Source of the DNA: Bradyrhizobium sp. dw_411
GTDB taxonomy: Bacteria; Pseudomonadota; Alphaproteobacteria; Rhizobiales; Xanthobacteraceae
Assembly (NCBI RefSeq): GCF_018449695.1
Contig: NZ_JAAVUY010000024.1
Coordinates: forward strand, 1 to 64,000
Direction of reading: 5' to 3'
Length of the DNA: 64,000 nt
Shown here: positions 34,400 through 42,500 of the stretch, in pieces
Position numbering within the stretch: the first letter of the stretch is position 1
Layout of the letters: every line of letters begins with the position of its first letter
The notes under the pieces: generated by a model
Seen by the model: the letters and a program-made list of their open reading frames with translations, nothing else
The model's database searches: none
Told to the model about the DNA's origin: nothing
Position numbers and translations under genes: made by a program

Positions 34400-34436
34400 A
34401 TATTAGTCTGATATTTCACAAAATCGGATTTGTCAA
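34400..34436 (-). promoter_or_regulatory. Promoter with overlapping near-palindromic operator, DUF2848-gntR operon
   Basis: On the minus strand TTGACA (34436-34431) and TATCAG (34413-34408) are 17 bases apart, a good sigma-70-type promoter. The -10 box lies inside ATATTAGTCTGATAT (34400-34414), a 15-base near-palindrome. It is placed to allow repression by the GntR protein encoded second in the operon. Confidence 0.6.
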
Positions 34437-34581
34437 CGACCGCCGGAGCAATCCATCACCTGAAATTTTTTTAAATGCGTCCATCCGGTTGAATGGAAAT
34501 CGTTCGAAATAATCGGGTGAAAAATGTCCACAATTACCACGCACACGCCATGAGGAATGATTCATCGGGAGTGCAGGAAAC

Positions 34582-35511
34582 TTGCAACAAAAGCGATTGT
34601 GCGAAACGTCCGATCAATATGGATTGCCGAAGAACGAGAATGAAGCCGCTTTCTCGGGAGAGCGTCCGCTCGGGTTTGTGCATCTCCCCAAGACAGGAGG
34701 CACGAGCACAAGTGACTGGATCGACCAGCATGTCCCGGTGGATCGGCAGTTCGTTTGCGAGAACCCGGCTCACTTCGTGTCGGTCGGCAGGAAATTAGCG
34801 ATCGAGAAAAACATACCCTTCGATTTTCAGCTCATTCGTGGCCATTTTTATCTGAAAGATGGCTATAAATATGCCGCCACCTTCAGGAACACGTCTCGAT
34901 TTTTCTTCACCCTTGTGAGGGAGCCGGAGGCTCAGCTCATGAGCCTGCTCTGGCATATCATCAGCACCCGTGGACGGAATCTCACGGTGGGTCGCGATCA
35001 TGCGCAGGTCCAGGTCGAAGGCTTCATGCGCGATTATATTGAGGTCGCCGAATCCTTCGAGTTCGAAGGAAGTGGATCGCAATGCAGCTACTTTCTTGCA
35101 AATCCGGATGAACCATTTTGGAATGGCAGGAAGAGGGAGCATATCGAGAAAGACGTAGAAGCTTTTAAACGACAGTGTCTCGACCGGATTGGCCTGGTGG
35201 GATTGAACGAGCGTTTGGTCGACAGCCTGCGTTTATTGGCGTGGTCCTTGAATTGGCCGGCGCCTCGAAACATCGGCAATGCGCGTTTCAGCGGAGCGGG
35301 CGGAGCCCGGCTCCCGGAGGAAGTCAGAGCAATCCTGTGGCGGCGTCTCGCTTACGACCAGGCGCTCTATGAAATGGCGCAAGAACGCTTCAATGCAGCT
35401 TTCGATCGTCTCCTGACGGCGGCGGGATCGGTGGACCGGATCGACGATTTTCTCGACAATCGAGCGGAGCGCGAACCACTGTCGACGTCGGGACGCACCG
35501 AACAATCATAA
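34582..35511 (+). CDS. Sulfotransferase-family protein
   Basis: A 309-residue protein with the PAPS 5'-phosphosulfate loop LGFVHLPKTGGTSTSDW and the 3'-phosphate region FFFTLVREPEAQLMSLLWH, as in carbohydrate and related sulfotransferases. It has no signal peptide or membrane segment. The start is a TTG at 34582 with AGGAAA upstream; no better in-frame ATG exists nearby. It is an orphan, with no PAPS-synthesis or glycosyltransferase gene beside it. The upstream region is visibly more AT-rich than its neighbours, which may mean horizontal acquisition. Confidence 0.78.
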   Translation: MQQKRLCETSDQYGLPKNENEAAFSGERPLGFVHLPKTGGTSTSDWIDQHVPVDRQFVCENPAHFVSVGRKLAIEKNIPFDFQLIRGHFYLKDGYKYAATFRNTSRFFFTLVREPEAQLMSLLWHIISTRGRNLTVGRDHAQVQVEGFMRDYIEVAESFEFEGSGSQCSYFLANPDEPFWNGRKREHIEKDVEAFKRQCLDRIGLVGLNERLVDSLRLLAWSLNWPAPRNIGNARFSGAGGARLPEEVRAILWRRLAYDQALYEMAQERFNAAFDRLLTAAGSVDRIDDFLDNRAEREPLSTSGRTEQS

Positions 35512-35763
35512 CAATCAACAATCCATGTCTGGCGGGATCAGCCTTGCCGTTGCGCTGCCGCCATCTTGCCTGGATACCGCTGCACACGATGCGCCATCGC
35601 GACCCACCACGCGCTCAGGGAAAAAATCCCGAAGAAAACGGGAGGCCGGATTCCAGGAGACGAAAATCATTCCCGGCTCGGTCGATCCGGCGCGATGATA
35701 TGGTTGCACCGTGGCGTCCCACGTGATGCCAGATATACGTTTTACCGACCCAAATGTGACTTT

Positions 35764-35790
35764 GCCCCGTCCTTTCGGACGGGGCTTTTT
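35764..35790 (+). terminator. Strong intrinsic terminator
   Basis: A perfect nine-base stem, GCCCCGTCC-TTTC-GGACGGGGC, is followed by TTTTT. It points rightward, 253 bases beyond the sulfotransferase stop codon. It could end that transcript or an unannotated small RNA starting in between. Confidence 0.85.
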
Positions 35791-36069
35791 CATCGCCGGT
35801 GGCGCGTCGAAGCCGATGGCCTGATACAACGCCCAATTCGCATGAGCGTTTGCGCAAAGCGCGGCGGTTGAGCCTCGCCGCCATACGGTGGAACCTTTCA
35901 GCAAGCCGACCTCGCCAGGAGCGATAGCGGGAAAACTGGCAGAACGTTCTTCCAATCTTTCCCGGGTTCGGCAGTTGTCCGGCAATTGCGGAAGCATCAA
36001 CCGCCGGTACACTTTCACCCGTTGTCGATGACGTTGGAAAACAATTTCCCAAGCGTCGGATGGTCAGGG

Positions 36070-36091
36070 TTTTGTGCCCGCGTGCACAAAA
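36070..36091. promoter_or_regulatory. Long perfect inverted repeat upstream of the PQQ dehydrogenase
   Basis: TTTTGTGC-N6-GCACAAAA has two perfect eight-base arms and lies about 60 bases before the ATG. There is no T-tract fitting a terminator. A dimeric transcription factor site is the simplest reading; the factor is not identifiable here. Confidence 0.6.
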
Positions 36092-36150
36092 CCGGCCATG
36101 ACAGACGGTTCGCATCGACGTAGGCCCGCTAGAGGCCACTGGGAGGATGC

Positions 36151-38331
36151 ATGAAACGCTCTGTCGGACAGCTCGATTCCGTTCGCCGATATGCGATCGG
36201 CGCCTTTGGTCTGCGCCATCCGCGACCTGGTTTGCTGCGGACATCCATCGCCGCGGCGATATGTTCATTGGCCTTGTGCGGTGGCGCACTCGCGCAGGCA
36301 AAAGGATCAGCCGATCACATCAAGGCGGTGACTTCAGCGGTCGACGGCGCCTCCATCGCGGCGAATACCGCGACGTCGAAGGATTGGCCGACCATCGGCC
36401 TTGATTACGCCGAGACCCGCTTCAGCAGGCTCAGGGATATCAACGCGGATAACGTCAAAAATCTCGGACTGAAGTGGACCTACAATCTGGAGTCCGTGCG
36501 CGGCGTCGAGGCGACACCGCTGGTGGTCGACGGCATCATGTATGTCTCCGCGTCGTGGAGCGTCGTTCATGCCATCGATGCCCGCACCGGCAAGCGGATA
36601 TGGACCTATGATCCCGAAGTCAGCCGCGAAGCCGGCTACAAGGGCTGTTGCGATGTCGTCAATCGCGGTGTCGCGCTCTACAAGGGCAAGGTCTATGTCG
36701 GCGCCTATGACGGCCGCCTGGTTGCGATCGACGCCGTCACCGGCAAGAAGGTCTGGGAAAAAGACACCGTCATCGATCACTCGCATTCCTACACCATCAC
36801 CGGCGCGCCGCGCGTCGTCAAAGGCAAGGTGCTGATCGGCAATGGCGGCGCCGAATACGGTGCGCGCGGCTACATCACGGCCTATGATGCGGAGACCGGC
36901 GCGCAGGCATGGCGCTGGTTCGTCGTTCCCGGCGATCCCGCCAAGCCGTTTGAAGACGATTCAATGGTTGCGGCGGCCAAGACCTGGGATCCCGCCGGCA
37001 AATATTGGATCAACGGCGGCGGCGGCACGCCATGGGATACGATGACCTACGATCCCGATCTGAACCTGATCTATATCGGCACCGGCAACGGCTCGCCGTG
37101 GAATCGTAACCTGCGCAGTCCCGCCGGCGGCGACAATCTCTATCTCGCCTCATTGGTGGCGCTGAACGCCGACACCGGAAAGTATGTCTGGCATTATCAG
37201 GAAACCCCCGGCGACAACTGGGACTACACTTCGACCCAGCCGATGATCCTGGCCGATATCAATATCGACGGCGCCGCGCGCAAAGTGATCCTGCATGCGC
37301 CGAAGAACGGCTTCTTCTTCGTGATCGATCGCACCAACGGCAAGTTCATTTCCGCGAAGAACTTTGTCGATGTGAACTGGGCAACCGGCTTCGACGCCAA
37401 CGGACGGCCGATCGAGGTCCCCGAAGCCCGCTCGCCGGACCAGTCGTTCGACAGCATTCCCGGACCGTTCGGTGCGCACAACTGGCATCCGATGTCCTAC
37501 AATCCGCAAACCGGTCTGGTCTATCTGCCGGCGCAGGGTGTGCCGCTGAATCTGACCGGCGAGAAGACGCTGACGCAGAATGCGTCGGCGCCGTTCAAGT
37601 TCGGCAGCACCACCGGCTGGAATGTCGGCTTCACGCTGAACGCGACGCCGCCGAAGAACCTGCCGTTCGGGCGGCTGATCGCCTGGGATCCGGTCAAGCA
37701 GAAGGAAGCCTGGCACGCCGAATATGTGGCACCGTGGAACGGCGGCACGCTGACCACCGCCGGCAATCTGGTTTTCCAGGGCACGGCTGACGGACGCTTC
37801 ATCGCCTACAACGCGACATCAGGCGAGAAGCTGTGGGAGACTCCGACCGGCACCGGCGTGGTCGCCGCGGCCTCGACCTACGTCATCGATGGCGTGCAAT
37901 ATGTGTCGGTCGCGGTCGGCTGGGGCGGGGTGTTCGGTATCACCCAGCGCGTCACCGACAAGGAAGGACCGGGCACGGTCTATACATTCGCGATCGGCGG
38001 CAAGGCGCCGCTGCCGGAGTTCACCAAGTACCAGATCGGCAACCTGCTCTCGGGCGTGAAATACGATCCCAAGGATGTGCCGGACGGCACCGCGATCTAT
38101 GTCGAGGCCTGCGCGACCTGTCATGGCGTGCCCGGTGTCGACAAGGGCGGCAACGTCAAAAATCTGGGCTACACCTCGACCGACAACATCGTGAACCTGA
38201 AGAGCATCGTGTTCAAAGGTCCATTCTCGGCAGCGGGCATGCCTGACTTCACCGGCAAGCTGACGGATGCGGACGTGGTGAAAATCCAGGCCTTCATTCA
38301 AGGCACGGCCGACGCGGTGCGTCCGAAGTAG
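36151..38331 (+). CDS. PQQ-dependent alcohol dehydrogenase fused to cytochrome c (quinohaemoprotein)
   Basis: Oxidises alcohols in the periplasm, passing electrons from PQQ to its own haem. The 726 residues include a long N-region with signal segment AAAICSLALCGGALAQA, an eight-bladed propeller with Trp-docking repeats, the vicinal disulfide Cys166-Cys167 (KGCCDVV), catalytic Asp358 (NWDYTS) and a C-terminal CATCH haem site (Cys654, Cys657, His658). Residue 360 is Thr, whereas lanthanide-dependent enzymes carry an extra Asp there, so calcium use is predicted. GGAGG precedes the ATG by about five bases. No pqq biosynthesis gene is near. Confidence 0.92.
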   Translation: MKRSVGQLDSVRRYAIGAFGLRHPRPGLLRTSIAAAICSLALCGGALAQAKGSADHIKAVTSAVDGASIAANTATSKDWPTIGLDYAETRFSRLRDINADNVKNLGLKWTYNLESVRGVEATPLVVDGIMYVSASWSVVHAIDARTGKRIWTYDPEVSREAGYKGCCDVVNRGVALYKGKVYVGAYDGRLVAIDAVTGKKVWEKDTVIDHSHSYTITGAPRVVKGKVLIGNGGAEYGARGYITAYDAETGAQAWRWFVVPGDPAKPFEDDSMVAAAKTWDPAGKYWINGGGGTPWDTMTYDPDLNLIYIGTGNGSPWNRNLRSPAGGDNLYLASLVALNADTGKYVWHYQETPGDNWDYTSTQPMILADINIDGAARKVILHAPKNGFFFVIDRTNGKFISAKNFVDVNWATGFDANGRPIEVPEARSPDQSFDSIPGPFGAHNWHPMSYNPQTGLVYLPAQGVPLNLTGEKTLTQNASAPFKFGSTTGWNVGFTLNATPPKNLPFGRLIAWDPVKQKEAWHAEYVAPWNGGTLTTAGNLVFQGTADGRFIAYNATSGEKLWETPTGTGVVAAASTYVIDGVQYVSVAVGWGGVFGITQRVTDKEGPGTVYTFAIGGKAPLPEFTKYQIGNLLSGVKYDPKDVPDGTAIYVEACATCHGVPGVDKGGNVKNLGYTSTDNIVNLKSIVFKGPFSAAGMPDFTGKLTDADVVKIQAFIQGTADAVRPK

Positions 38332-38347
38332 CGAGGGCGTTGAAACG

Positions 38348-38375
38348 CGCTTCGAGGCAGATTTGCCTCGAAGCG
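38348..38375 (+). terminator. Perfect 12-base hairpin after the PQQ dehydrogenase gene
   Basis: CGCTTCGAGGCA-GATT-TGCCTCGAAGCG starts 16 bases after the stop codon. It lacks a following T-run, so it may act as an mRNA 3'-end stabiliser or a weak or bidirectional terminator. Confidence 0.5.
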
Positions 38376-38381
38376 TGAGTG

Positions 38382-38506
38382 CCAGATGGTTCGAGACGCG
38401 CGGCGTTGCCGCGCTCCTCACCATGAGGGAGTTGGGGGCCTCATCCCGAGGGAGTTAAGCCCTCATCCTGAGGAGCATCGCAAAGCGATGCGTCTCGAAG
38501 GATGGC
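38382..38506. repeat. Palindromic repeat, CCTCATCCTGAGGA family
   Basis: Two hairpin units: TTCGAGACGCGCGG...CTCCTCACCATGAGG and CCTCATCCTGAGGAGCATCG...TCTCGAAGGATGG, with a short diverged piece between. It lies between the convergent PQQ dehydrogenase and binding-protein genes. Confidence 0.75.
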
Positions 38507-38521
38507 GCAGAGTGCGTGTCC

Positions 38522-39316
38522 TTACGGCGCGACCTTCTGATTGCCGGAGCCGCCGGTATCGAGGGCGCGGCGCACGGTGCCGTCGGTTTTGGCTTCCTGC
38601 AGGAAATGCGTGGACCACGCGCCGGCGGCGGCGTGGCCTTTGGGAACGACCACGACCACGCCGGTCGACTGGATCACTTCGTCCAGCACTTTGGTGCCGG
38701 GCAGTTTTCGCGACAGATCTTGCACTGCTTCGGTGCCCATCGCGAGCGCGTCGAGTTGGCCGCTGCCGATCATCTGCGCGGCCTCGTCGGCCTTGACGAA
38801 CTTTGTCAGCGTGGCGTTTTTCAGGTTACGGGTGATGGTACGCGACGTCGCCGTGCCCTCGATGCAGCCGATCCGCATGCCCGTGCGATCGATGTCCGCG
38901 CCCGAGCGGATGTCGGAGCCGGCGCGCAGCAGATAGCTGCTGGTGTAGGCGACGTAAGCCGGTCCCTGATCGACGAACTGCTCACGCCGCGCCTCCGCCG
39001 GCATGAAGGAAATATCCCAGGCGTCCTTGCTGCCGGCCGCGGCGATGTCGTCCGAGCTTGGATATTCGACGAGTTGCAGCGGCACATGCAGTTTGTCCGC
39101 CGCCGCCTTGGCGAGTTCGACGGTCACGCCGCGGGGCTTGCCGGTGGCGGGATCGCGCGTCGCCCAGAACGCCGATGCCGCAGGGCCGACCGCGACTGCG
39201 ACGCGCAGCGATCCGGTGGGCGCGACATCGCGCGCTTCCTCCGCGCCCGCGGTCACCGCGAACGCAGCGATGAATACCGAGCCCAGCGCCAGCGTGAACA
39301 AATCGCGTCGTAACAT
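38522..39316 (-). CDS. Family 3 extracellular solute-binding protein
   Basis: The ATG at 39316, with GGAG upstream, begins a signal peptide (LRRDLFTLALGSVFIAAFAV, cleavage near AGAEE). The 264-residue protein then shows SBP_bac_3 features: GSLRVAVAVGPAASAFWA, GVTVELAKAAADKL, WDISFMPAEARREQFVDQGPAY. Such proteins bind amino acids or organic cations, or act as sensors. There is no ABC permease beside it. It follows the caspase-TPR gene by 61 bases on the same strand and may be co-transcribed. A role linked to the nearby PQQ dehydrogenase (MoxJ-like) is possible but not supported by a motif. Confidence 0.82.
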   Translation of the reverse strand: MLRRDLFTLALGSVFIAAFAVTAGAEEARDVAPTGSLRVAVAVGPAASAFWATRDPATGKPRGVTVELAKAAADKLHVPLQLVEYPSSDDIAAAGSKDAWDISFMPAEARREQFVDQGPAYVAYTSSYLLRAGSDIRSGADIDRTGMRIGCIEGTATSRTITRNLKNATLTKFVKADEAAQMIGSGQLDALAMGTEAVQDLSRKLPGTKVLDEVIQSTGVVVVVPKGHAAAGAWSTHFLQEAKTDGTVRRALDTGGSGNQKVAP

Positions 39317-39377
39317 ATCGCATCTCCAAAACTTGAATGGCCAGGCATGTCCGCCGAGTGGCACGTCTGCTTATCAG

Positions 39378-41216
39378 CTATTTGGCCGCCACGAAAAAGA
39401 AGTCTTCCTTGCCCGGCAGCGAGCCATAGGTGTAGGGCTCCTGCCGGCCGGCGGTGGCTTCCATTACATCGTCGCGCACCAGCCGGAAGATTTTATTGAT
39501 TTCGACGCCCGGCGTCGCGATGCGTTGCACCATTGCGACCGCAAACGGCGAATTGCCGCCTTCGCCATCGAGTGCGGTCTCGCCGTGCTTGGCGGCAAAC
39601 ACCACCAGCGATGCGCCCGTCACTTTGACTTCGCCAAGCCCTCGCCCGATCGAGCGCGAACTGACGGTGCCGCCGGCGGTCGAAGTGGCCACGACTACGG
39701 CGGGAGCGGGCGGCGCCGTCCGTCTCATTTGCGGTGCAAACGGATTATCGCGGCAGGCGTCGAGCAGAACCAGCTTCAGCTTTTTGGCGCCTTCCAATGA
39801 CGCCATCACCTGGTCCAGCGGGATCGCCTCGAACTGCACGTCGCGATCGCTGGCGAGCTTGGCGTCGGTCGGAATCAGGTAATTCTGGCCATTCACCTCA
39901 ATGCCGTGCCCCGCATAATACACGATCGCCCAGTCGGCCTTCTCGGCTTCGTCGGCGAAAGCGCGAAGGCTGTCGATCAGTTTTTCGCGCGTCGCGTCGA
40001 CCGCGAGCGTGACGGTATCGAAGCCCACATTACGCAGCGAGGTCGCAATGGCGTTGGCGTCTTTTTGCGGGTTGGTCAGCGCCGGCACATTCTTGTAGGC
40101 GGAATTGCCGATCACCAGCGCGATGCGGCGGCCTTGTTTCGCGATGGCCGTTGCCGCGACAGGTTTGGTCAGGATCGGTGCTGCAGCGACCGGCGTTGGA
40201 ATCGATGTTTCCGAAGCAGCTCGCGCGGGCGCTGCGGGGATCGTCGGCTGCGCATCGCCGGAATCATAGGCGGCGAGGCGGCTTCGCGCGGTTTCAAGCG
40301 AGGTTCGGTTGTCGTCGATTTTCGACTGTTCCGAAGATGTCAGCGCCTTCCTGAAGTCTTCACGGGCATGGGTGAGATCGCCGGCTTTTTCATACGTCAA
40401 TCCGCGGCCGGTGAAGATGGCGACCGCATCGGGCTCGATCTTCAGGGCCGCATTGTAGTCGGCGAGCGCGTGGTCGAGCTCGCCCTTGTAGCGATAGGTG
40501 TCGCCGCGCAATGTCAGCCCGATGGAATCCTTCGGGTGCAGCCGGATCTGCGTATTCAGATCGATCAGCGCCTGTTCGAGATCGCCTTCGAGACGCCAAA
40601 GGTTTCCGCGGTTGCCATAGGCCTTCTCGTCCGCCGGGTTGAGACGGATCGCTTCATTCAGATCGGCAATCGCGCGATCGTATTCGCCTGCATCTTTCCA
40701 GGTCAGCGCACGGTTGTTGTAGGCCTGCGATACTTTCGGCGCGAGGGTGATGGCTTCGTTGAGGTCCGCAATCGACTTGTTGTATTCGCCGAGTTGCCGC
40801 CACAGCGTGCCACGTGCAGAGAAGATCGACGGGTTTTTGGGATCGAGGGCGACGGCGGCATCGAGATCGGCGATGGCCTTGGCGTTTTCACCCTTGAGCA
40901 GCCATGCGGCGCCGCGATTGTTCAGGGCGGCAATGCTTTTGGAATTCAGCCGCAGCGCTTCATCGAAATCGACGATCGCCCGTGAAAAATCGTTCTTTGC
41001 GGCAAATCCGGTGCCGCGCGCGGCGTAGATCGCAGAGAGGGCCTCCGGCGGCAGCTTCGGCACCTGCAGCATTTTGGTGCAGCCGGCGATCTTGAGATCC
41101 CAATCGACGCTTTGATCGCAATTCTTGAAATCGCGTTGATCGAGCGCAAAGGAGGGGACGGCGGCAACGACGAGCCCATAGCTCAGGGCAACAGCAAACA
41201 AACGGCGTCGCGACAT
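39378..41216 (-). CDS. Exported caspase-like (peptidase C14) protein with TPR repeats
   Basis: A 612-residue protein with a signal peptide (about 1-24, VVAAVPSFAL), six or so TPR units (residues about 60-300), an Ala/Pro-rich linker (about 320-360) and a caspase-fold domain from about 362. The catalytic His437 (YYAGHGIE) and Cys488 (LLDACRDNPF) are both present, so it may be an active metacaspase-type protease cleaving after basic residues. The TPR part would recruit partners in the periplasm. Related proteins are multiplied in Bradyrhizobium, and their biological role is largely unknown. The gene ends 61 bases before a solute-binding protein gene. Confidence 0.88.
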   Translation of the reverse strand: MSRRRLFAVALSYGLVVAAVPSFALDQRDFKNCDQSVDWDLKIAGCTKMLQVPKLPPEALSAIYAARGTGFAAKNDFSRAIVDFDEALRLNSKSIAALNNRGAAWLLKGENAKAIADLDAAVALDPKNPSIFSARGTLWRQLGEYNKSIADLNEAITLAPKVSQAYNNRALTWKDAGEYDRAIADLNEAIRLNPADEKAYGNRGNLWRLEGDLEQALIDLNTQIRLHPKDSIGLTLRGDTYRYKGELDHALADYNAALKIEPDAVAIFTGRGLTYEKAGDLTHAREDFRKALTSSEQSKIDDNRTSLETARSRLAAYDSGDAQPTIPAAPARAASETSIPTPVAAAPILTKPVAATAIAKQGRRIALVIGNSAYKNVPALTNPQKDANAIATSLRNVGFDTVTLAVDATREKLIDSLRAFADEAEKADWAIVYYAGHGIEVNGQNYLIPTDAKLASDRDVQFEAIPLDQVMASLEGAKKLKLVLLDACRDNPFAPQMRRTAPPAPAVVVATSTAGGTVSSRSIGRGLGEVKVTGASLVVFAAKHGETALDGEGGNSPFAVAMVQRIATPGVEINKIFRLVRDDVMEATAGRQEPYTYGSLPGKEDFFFVAAK

Positions 41217-41426
41217 ATCGCACCTCCAGCGCGTGCGACCATATCACGCAGTCATGACGATGCCACAGGAGCCGGCCGGCAACAGCGGCCTGGCAAAAAT
41301 ATTCCCGTGATCTGCGGTAAAATTTGCGGCCCAAACCACCGGCGCATTCCGGAATAAAGCTGAGGATTCAGAGTTCATCTTGCCAAGGGTTTATTCAAGG
41401 GTTCGCGTCGAACCCGTCTGGCAAAG

Positions 41427-41744
41427 ATGTTCATGGGCGAGCGGCAAAAAATTCAACAGGCGTTCGTCCTGGAGGTCGGCGGACGAGCGGTGCTCGCGCT
41501 TTTCGCCGGCGACATTGAACACGCTCGAACCTTTTGCTCTCAGGATTGGTTCTGGGGTGAGCTTGCGACCTATCGCTCAGGCGGTCGCCCGATCTGGGAC
41601 AGCACGTCGGACTTGAGAATCCGCCATGCCAAGCCATGCGAGGTCACCGAATTGCACATCGCATTGGAGCTGGAACAATTCCGCCGGGAATATGATGGCT
41701 ACGTGTTTGCATTTCTGGTGCCTGTGGACGCCGACCTGCAGTGA
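41427..41744 (+). CDS. Hypothetical protein, 105 residues
   Basis: A compact protein with IQQAFVLEVGGRAVLALFAGDIEHARTF at the start and a strand/helix pattern through ELHIALELEQFRREYDGYVFAFLVP. It has no signal or membrane segment. An ATG two codons downstream (41433) is an equal start candidate. A GGAAT-N16-AGTT sequence at 41351-41375 is a weak match to the EcfG general-stress promoter. The family is not identified. Confidence 0.65.
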   Translation: MFMGERQKIQQAFVLEVGGRAVLALFAGDIEHARTFCSQDWFWGELATYRSGGRPIWDSTSDLRIRHAKPCEVTELHIALELEQFRREYDGYVFAFLVPVDADLQ

Positions 41745-41777
41745 AGTCAGATGCGCAGACGCCGGTTAGCCGCAGAT

Positions 41778-41966
41778 TTATGTGGACGGCGTGGCAGCTA
41801 AAAACGTGGGCTCGCCTGCGCCCGCCAACGGGCTGTCTGCCCACTTCGCGCCGACGCCCTTGATTGGATCGGTGCACCAGATGCATTGAAACTCGGTCCT
41901 GCCGTTTAATGCGTGAAATGGGACAAGCCGTTTTCCGCATTTCAAACAGCGGGTTGACATAACCAT
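41778..41966 (-). CDS. Small zinc-ribbon protein, 62 residues
   Basis: The ATG at 41966 has GGAGG seven bases upstream. The product begins MVMSTRCLKCGKRLVPFHA and has two CxxC pairs (CLKC, CIWC) about 19 residues apart, a zinc-ribbon arrangement. The rest is short and unstructured. It probably binds zinc; partner and role are unknown. Confidence 0.62.
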   Translation of the reverse strand: MVMSTRCLKCGKRLVPFHALNGRTEFQCIWCTDPIKGVGAKWADSPLAGAGEPTFLAATPST

Positions 41967-42008
41967 TCGCGATCCTCCGCATCGTGTCACCCGCGAAAAC
42001 GCGTAGGC

Positions 42009-42033
42009 GGAACTTTTGTTCCCCTGGTGAGTT
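42009..42033 (+). promoter_or_regulatory. EcfG-type general stress promoter
   Basis: GGAAC (42009-42013) is followed after 16 bases by AGTT (42030-42033), close to the alphaproteobacterial EcfG consensus GGAAC-N16/17-cGTT. It lies 30 bases before the ATG of the 58-residue gene, a suitable distance. This is a sequence match only. Confidence 0.5.
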
Positions 42034-42063
42034 GAGTTCCAGCATCATCTTGGGGAGAGTTCC

Positions 42064-42240
42064 ATGGAACAAGCGATCGATCGCGTCATGCGCACCTACG
42101 GCATGATCGTAAACTTGACCCCGGCTGACGAACTGGTTGTCAGAGAAAAAGTCTCGAGATTCCTCGAACAGAGGTCGGAAAACGACGAACAAAAACTGAC
42201 GATCGCCGGGCTTCGGTTTGTCCGCGAGCTCAAAATCTGA
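42064..42240 (+). CDS. Small hypothetical protein, 58 residues
   Basis: The ATG is preceded by GGGGAGAG at good spacing. The product, beginning MEQAIDRVMRTYGMIVNLTP, is helical with charged residues (DELVVREKVSRFLEQRSEN) and ends RFVRELKI. It looks like a genuine short cytosolic protein. An EcfG-like promoter directly upstream suggests expression in general stress and stationary phase. Confidence 0.62.
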   Translation: MEQAIDRVMRTYGMIVNLTPADELVVREKVSRFLEQRSENDEQKLTIAGLRFVRELKI

Positions 42241-42277
42241 CTCAATCGCAAGCAAGCCATCAAAATAGCGCGCCTCG

Positions 42278-42415
42278 TTAGGAACGGCCGGCAGGCTGGC
42301 CGGTTATGCAACGGTGTCGCGACCCCCAATTTCGACACGCCCCAACTCCCGGCCTCAGCACGTCCAGCGCTGAGGCCGCTTCTTTGATTAAAGCCGGATT
42401 GAGAAGGCCATTCAC
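42278..42415 (-). CDS. Possible 45-residue protein
   Basis: A GTG at 42415 has a strong AAGGAGG six bases upstream, which is the main evidence. The product starts MNGLLNPALIKEAASALDVL and then becomes Arg/Gly-rich. A nine-base hairpin (42351-42377) lies inside the frame, so this may instead be a terminator region with a chance ribosome-like site. Confidence 0.33.
   Translation of the reverse strand: MNGLLNPALIKEAASALDVLRPGVGACRNWGSRHRCITGQPAGRS
42351..42386 (+). terminator. Probable terminator hairpin
   Basis: GGCCTCAGC (42351-42359) pairs perfectly with GCTGAGGCC (42369-42377), followed by GCTTCTTTG. It lies 110 bases after the 58-residue gene. The T-tract is weak. Confidence 0.45.
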
Positions 42416-42500
42416 CGATCGCCTCCTTGCGCGGCTGGAATCTTCCGCGCCAAAGATAGCGGATTGACTTTGCCCGGTGCCATTGCGCAAACAGGGTGCA

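Larger units (their letters stand above)
35512..36150. other. Gene-poor interval between sulfotransferase and PQQ dehydrogenase genes
   Basis: In 639 bases I find no credible coding sequence; the leftward frames across it run through the terminator at 35764-35790 and look random. The interval holds that terminator and the inverted repeat at 36070-36091. A short untranslated RNA ending at the terminator cannot be excluded. Confidence 0.5.

Noticed and set aside
35515..36018. Leftward 167-codon frame
   Set aside because: Runs through a strong rightward intrinsic terminator; no recognisable protein features.
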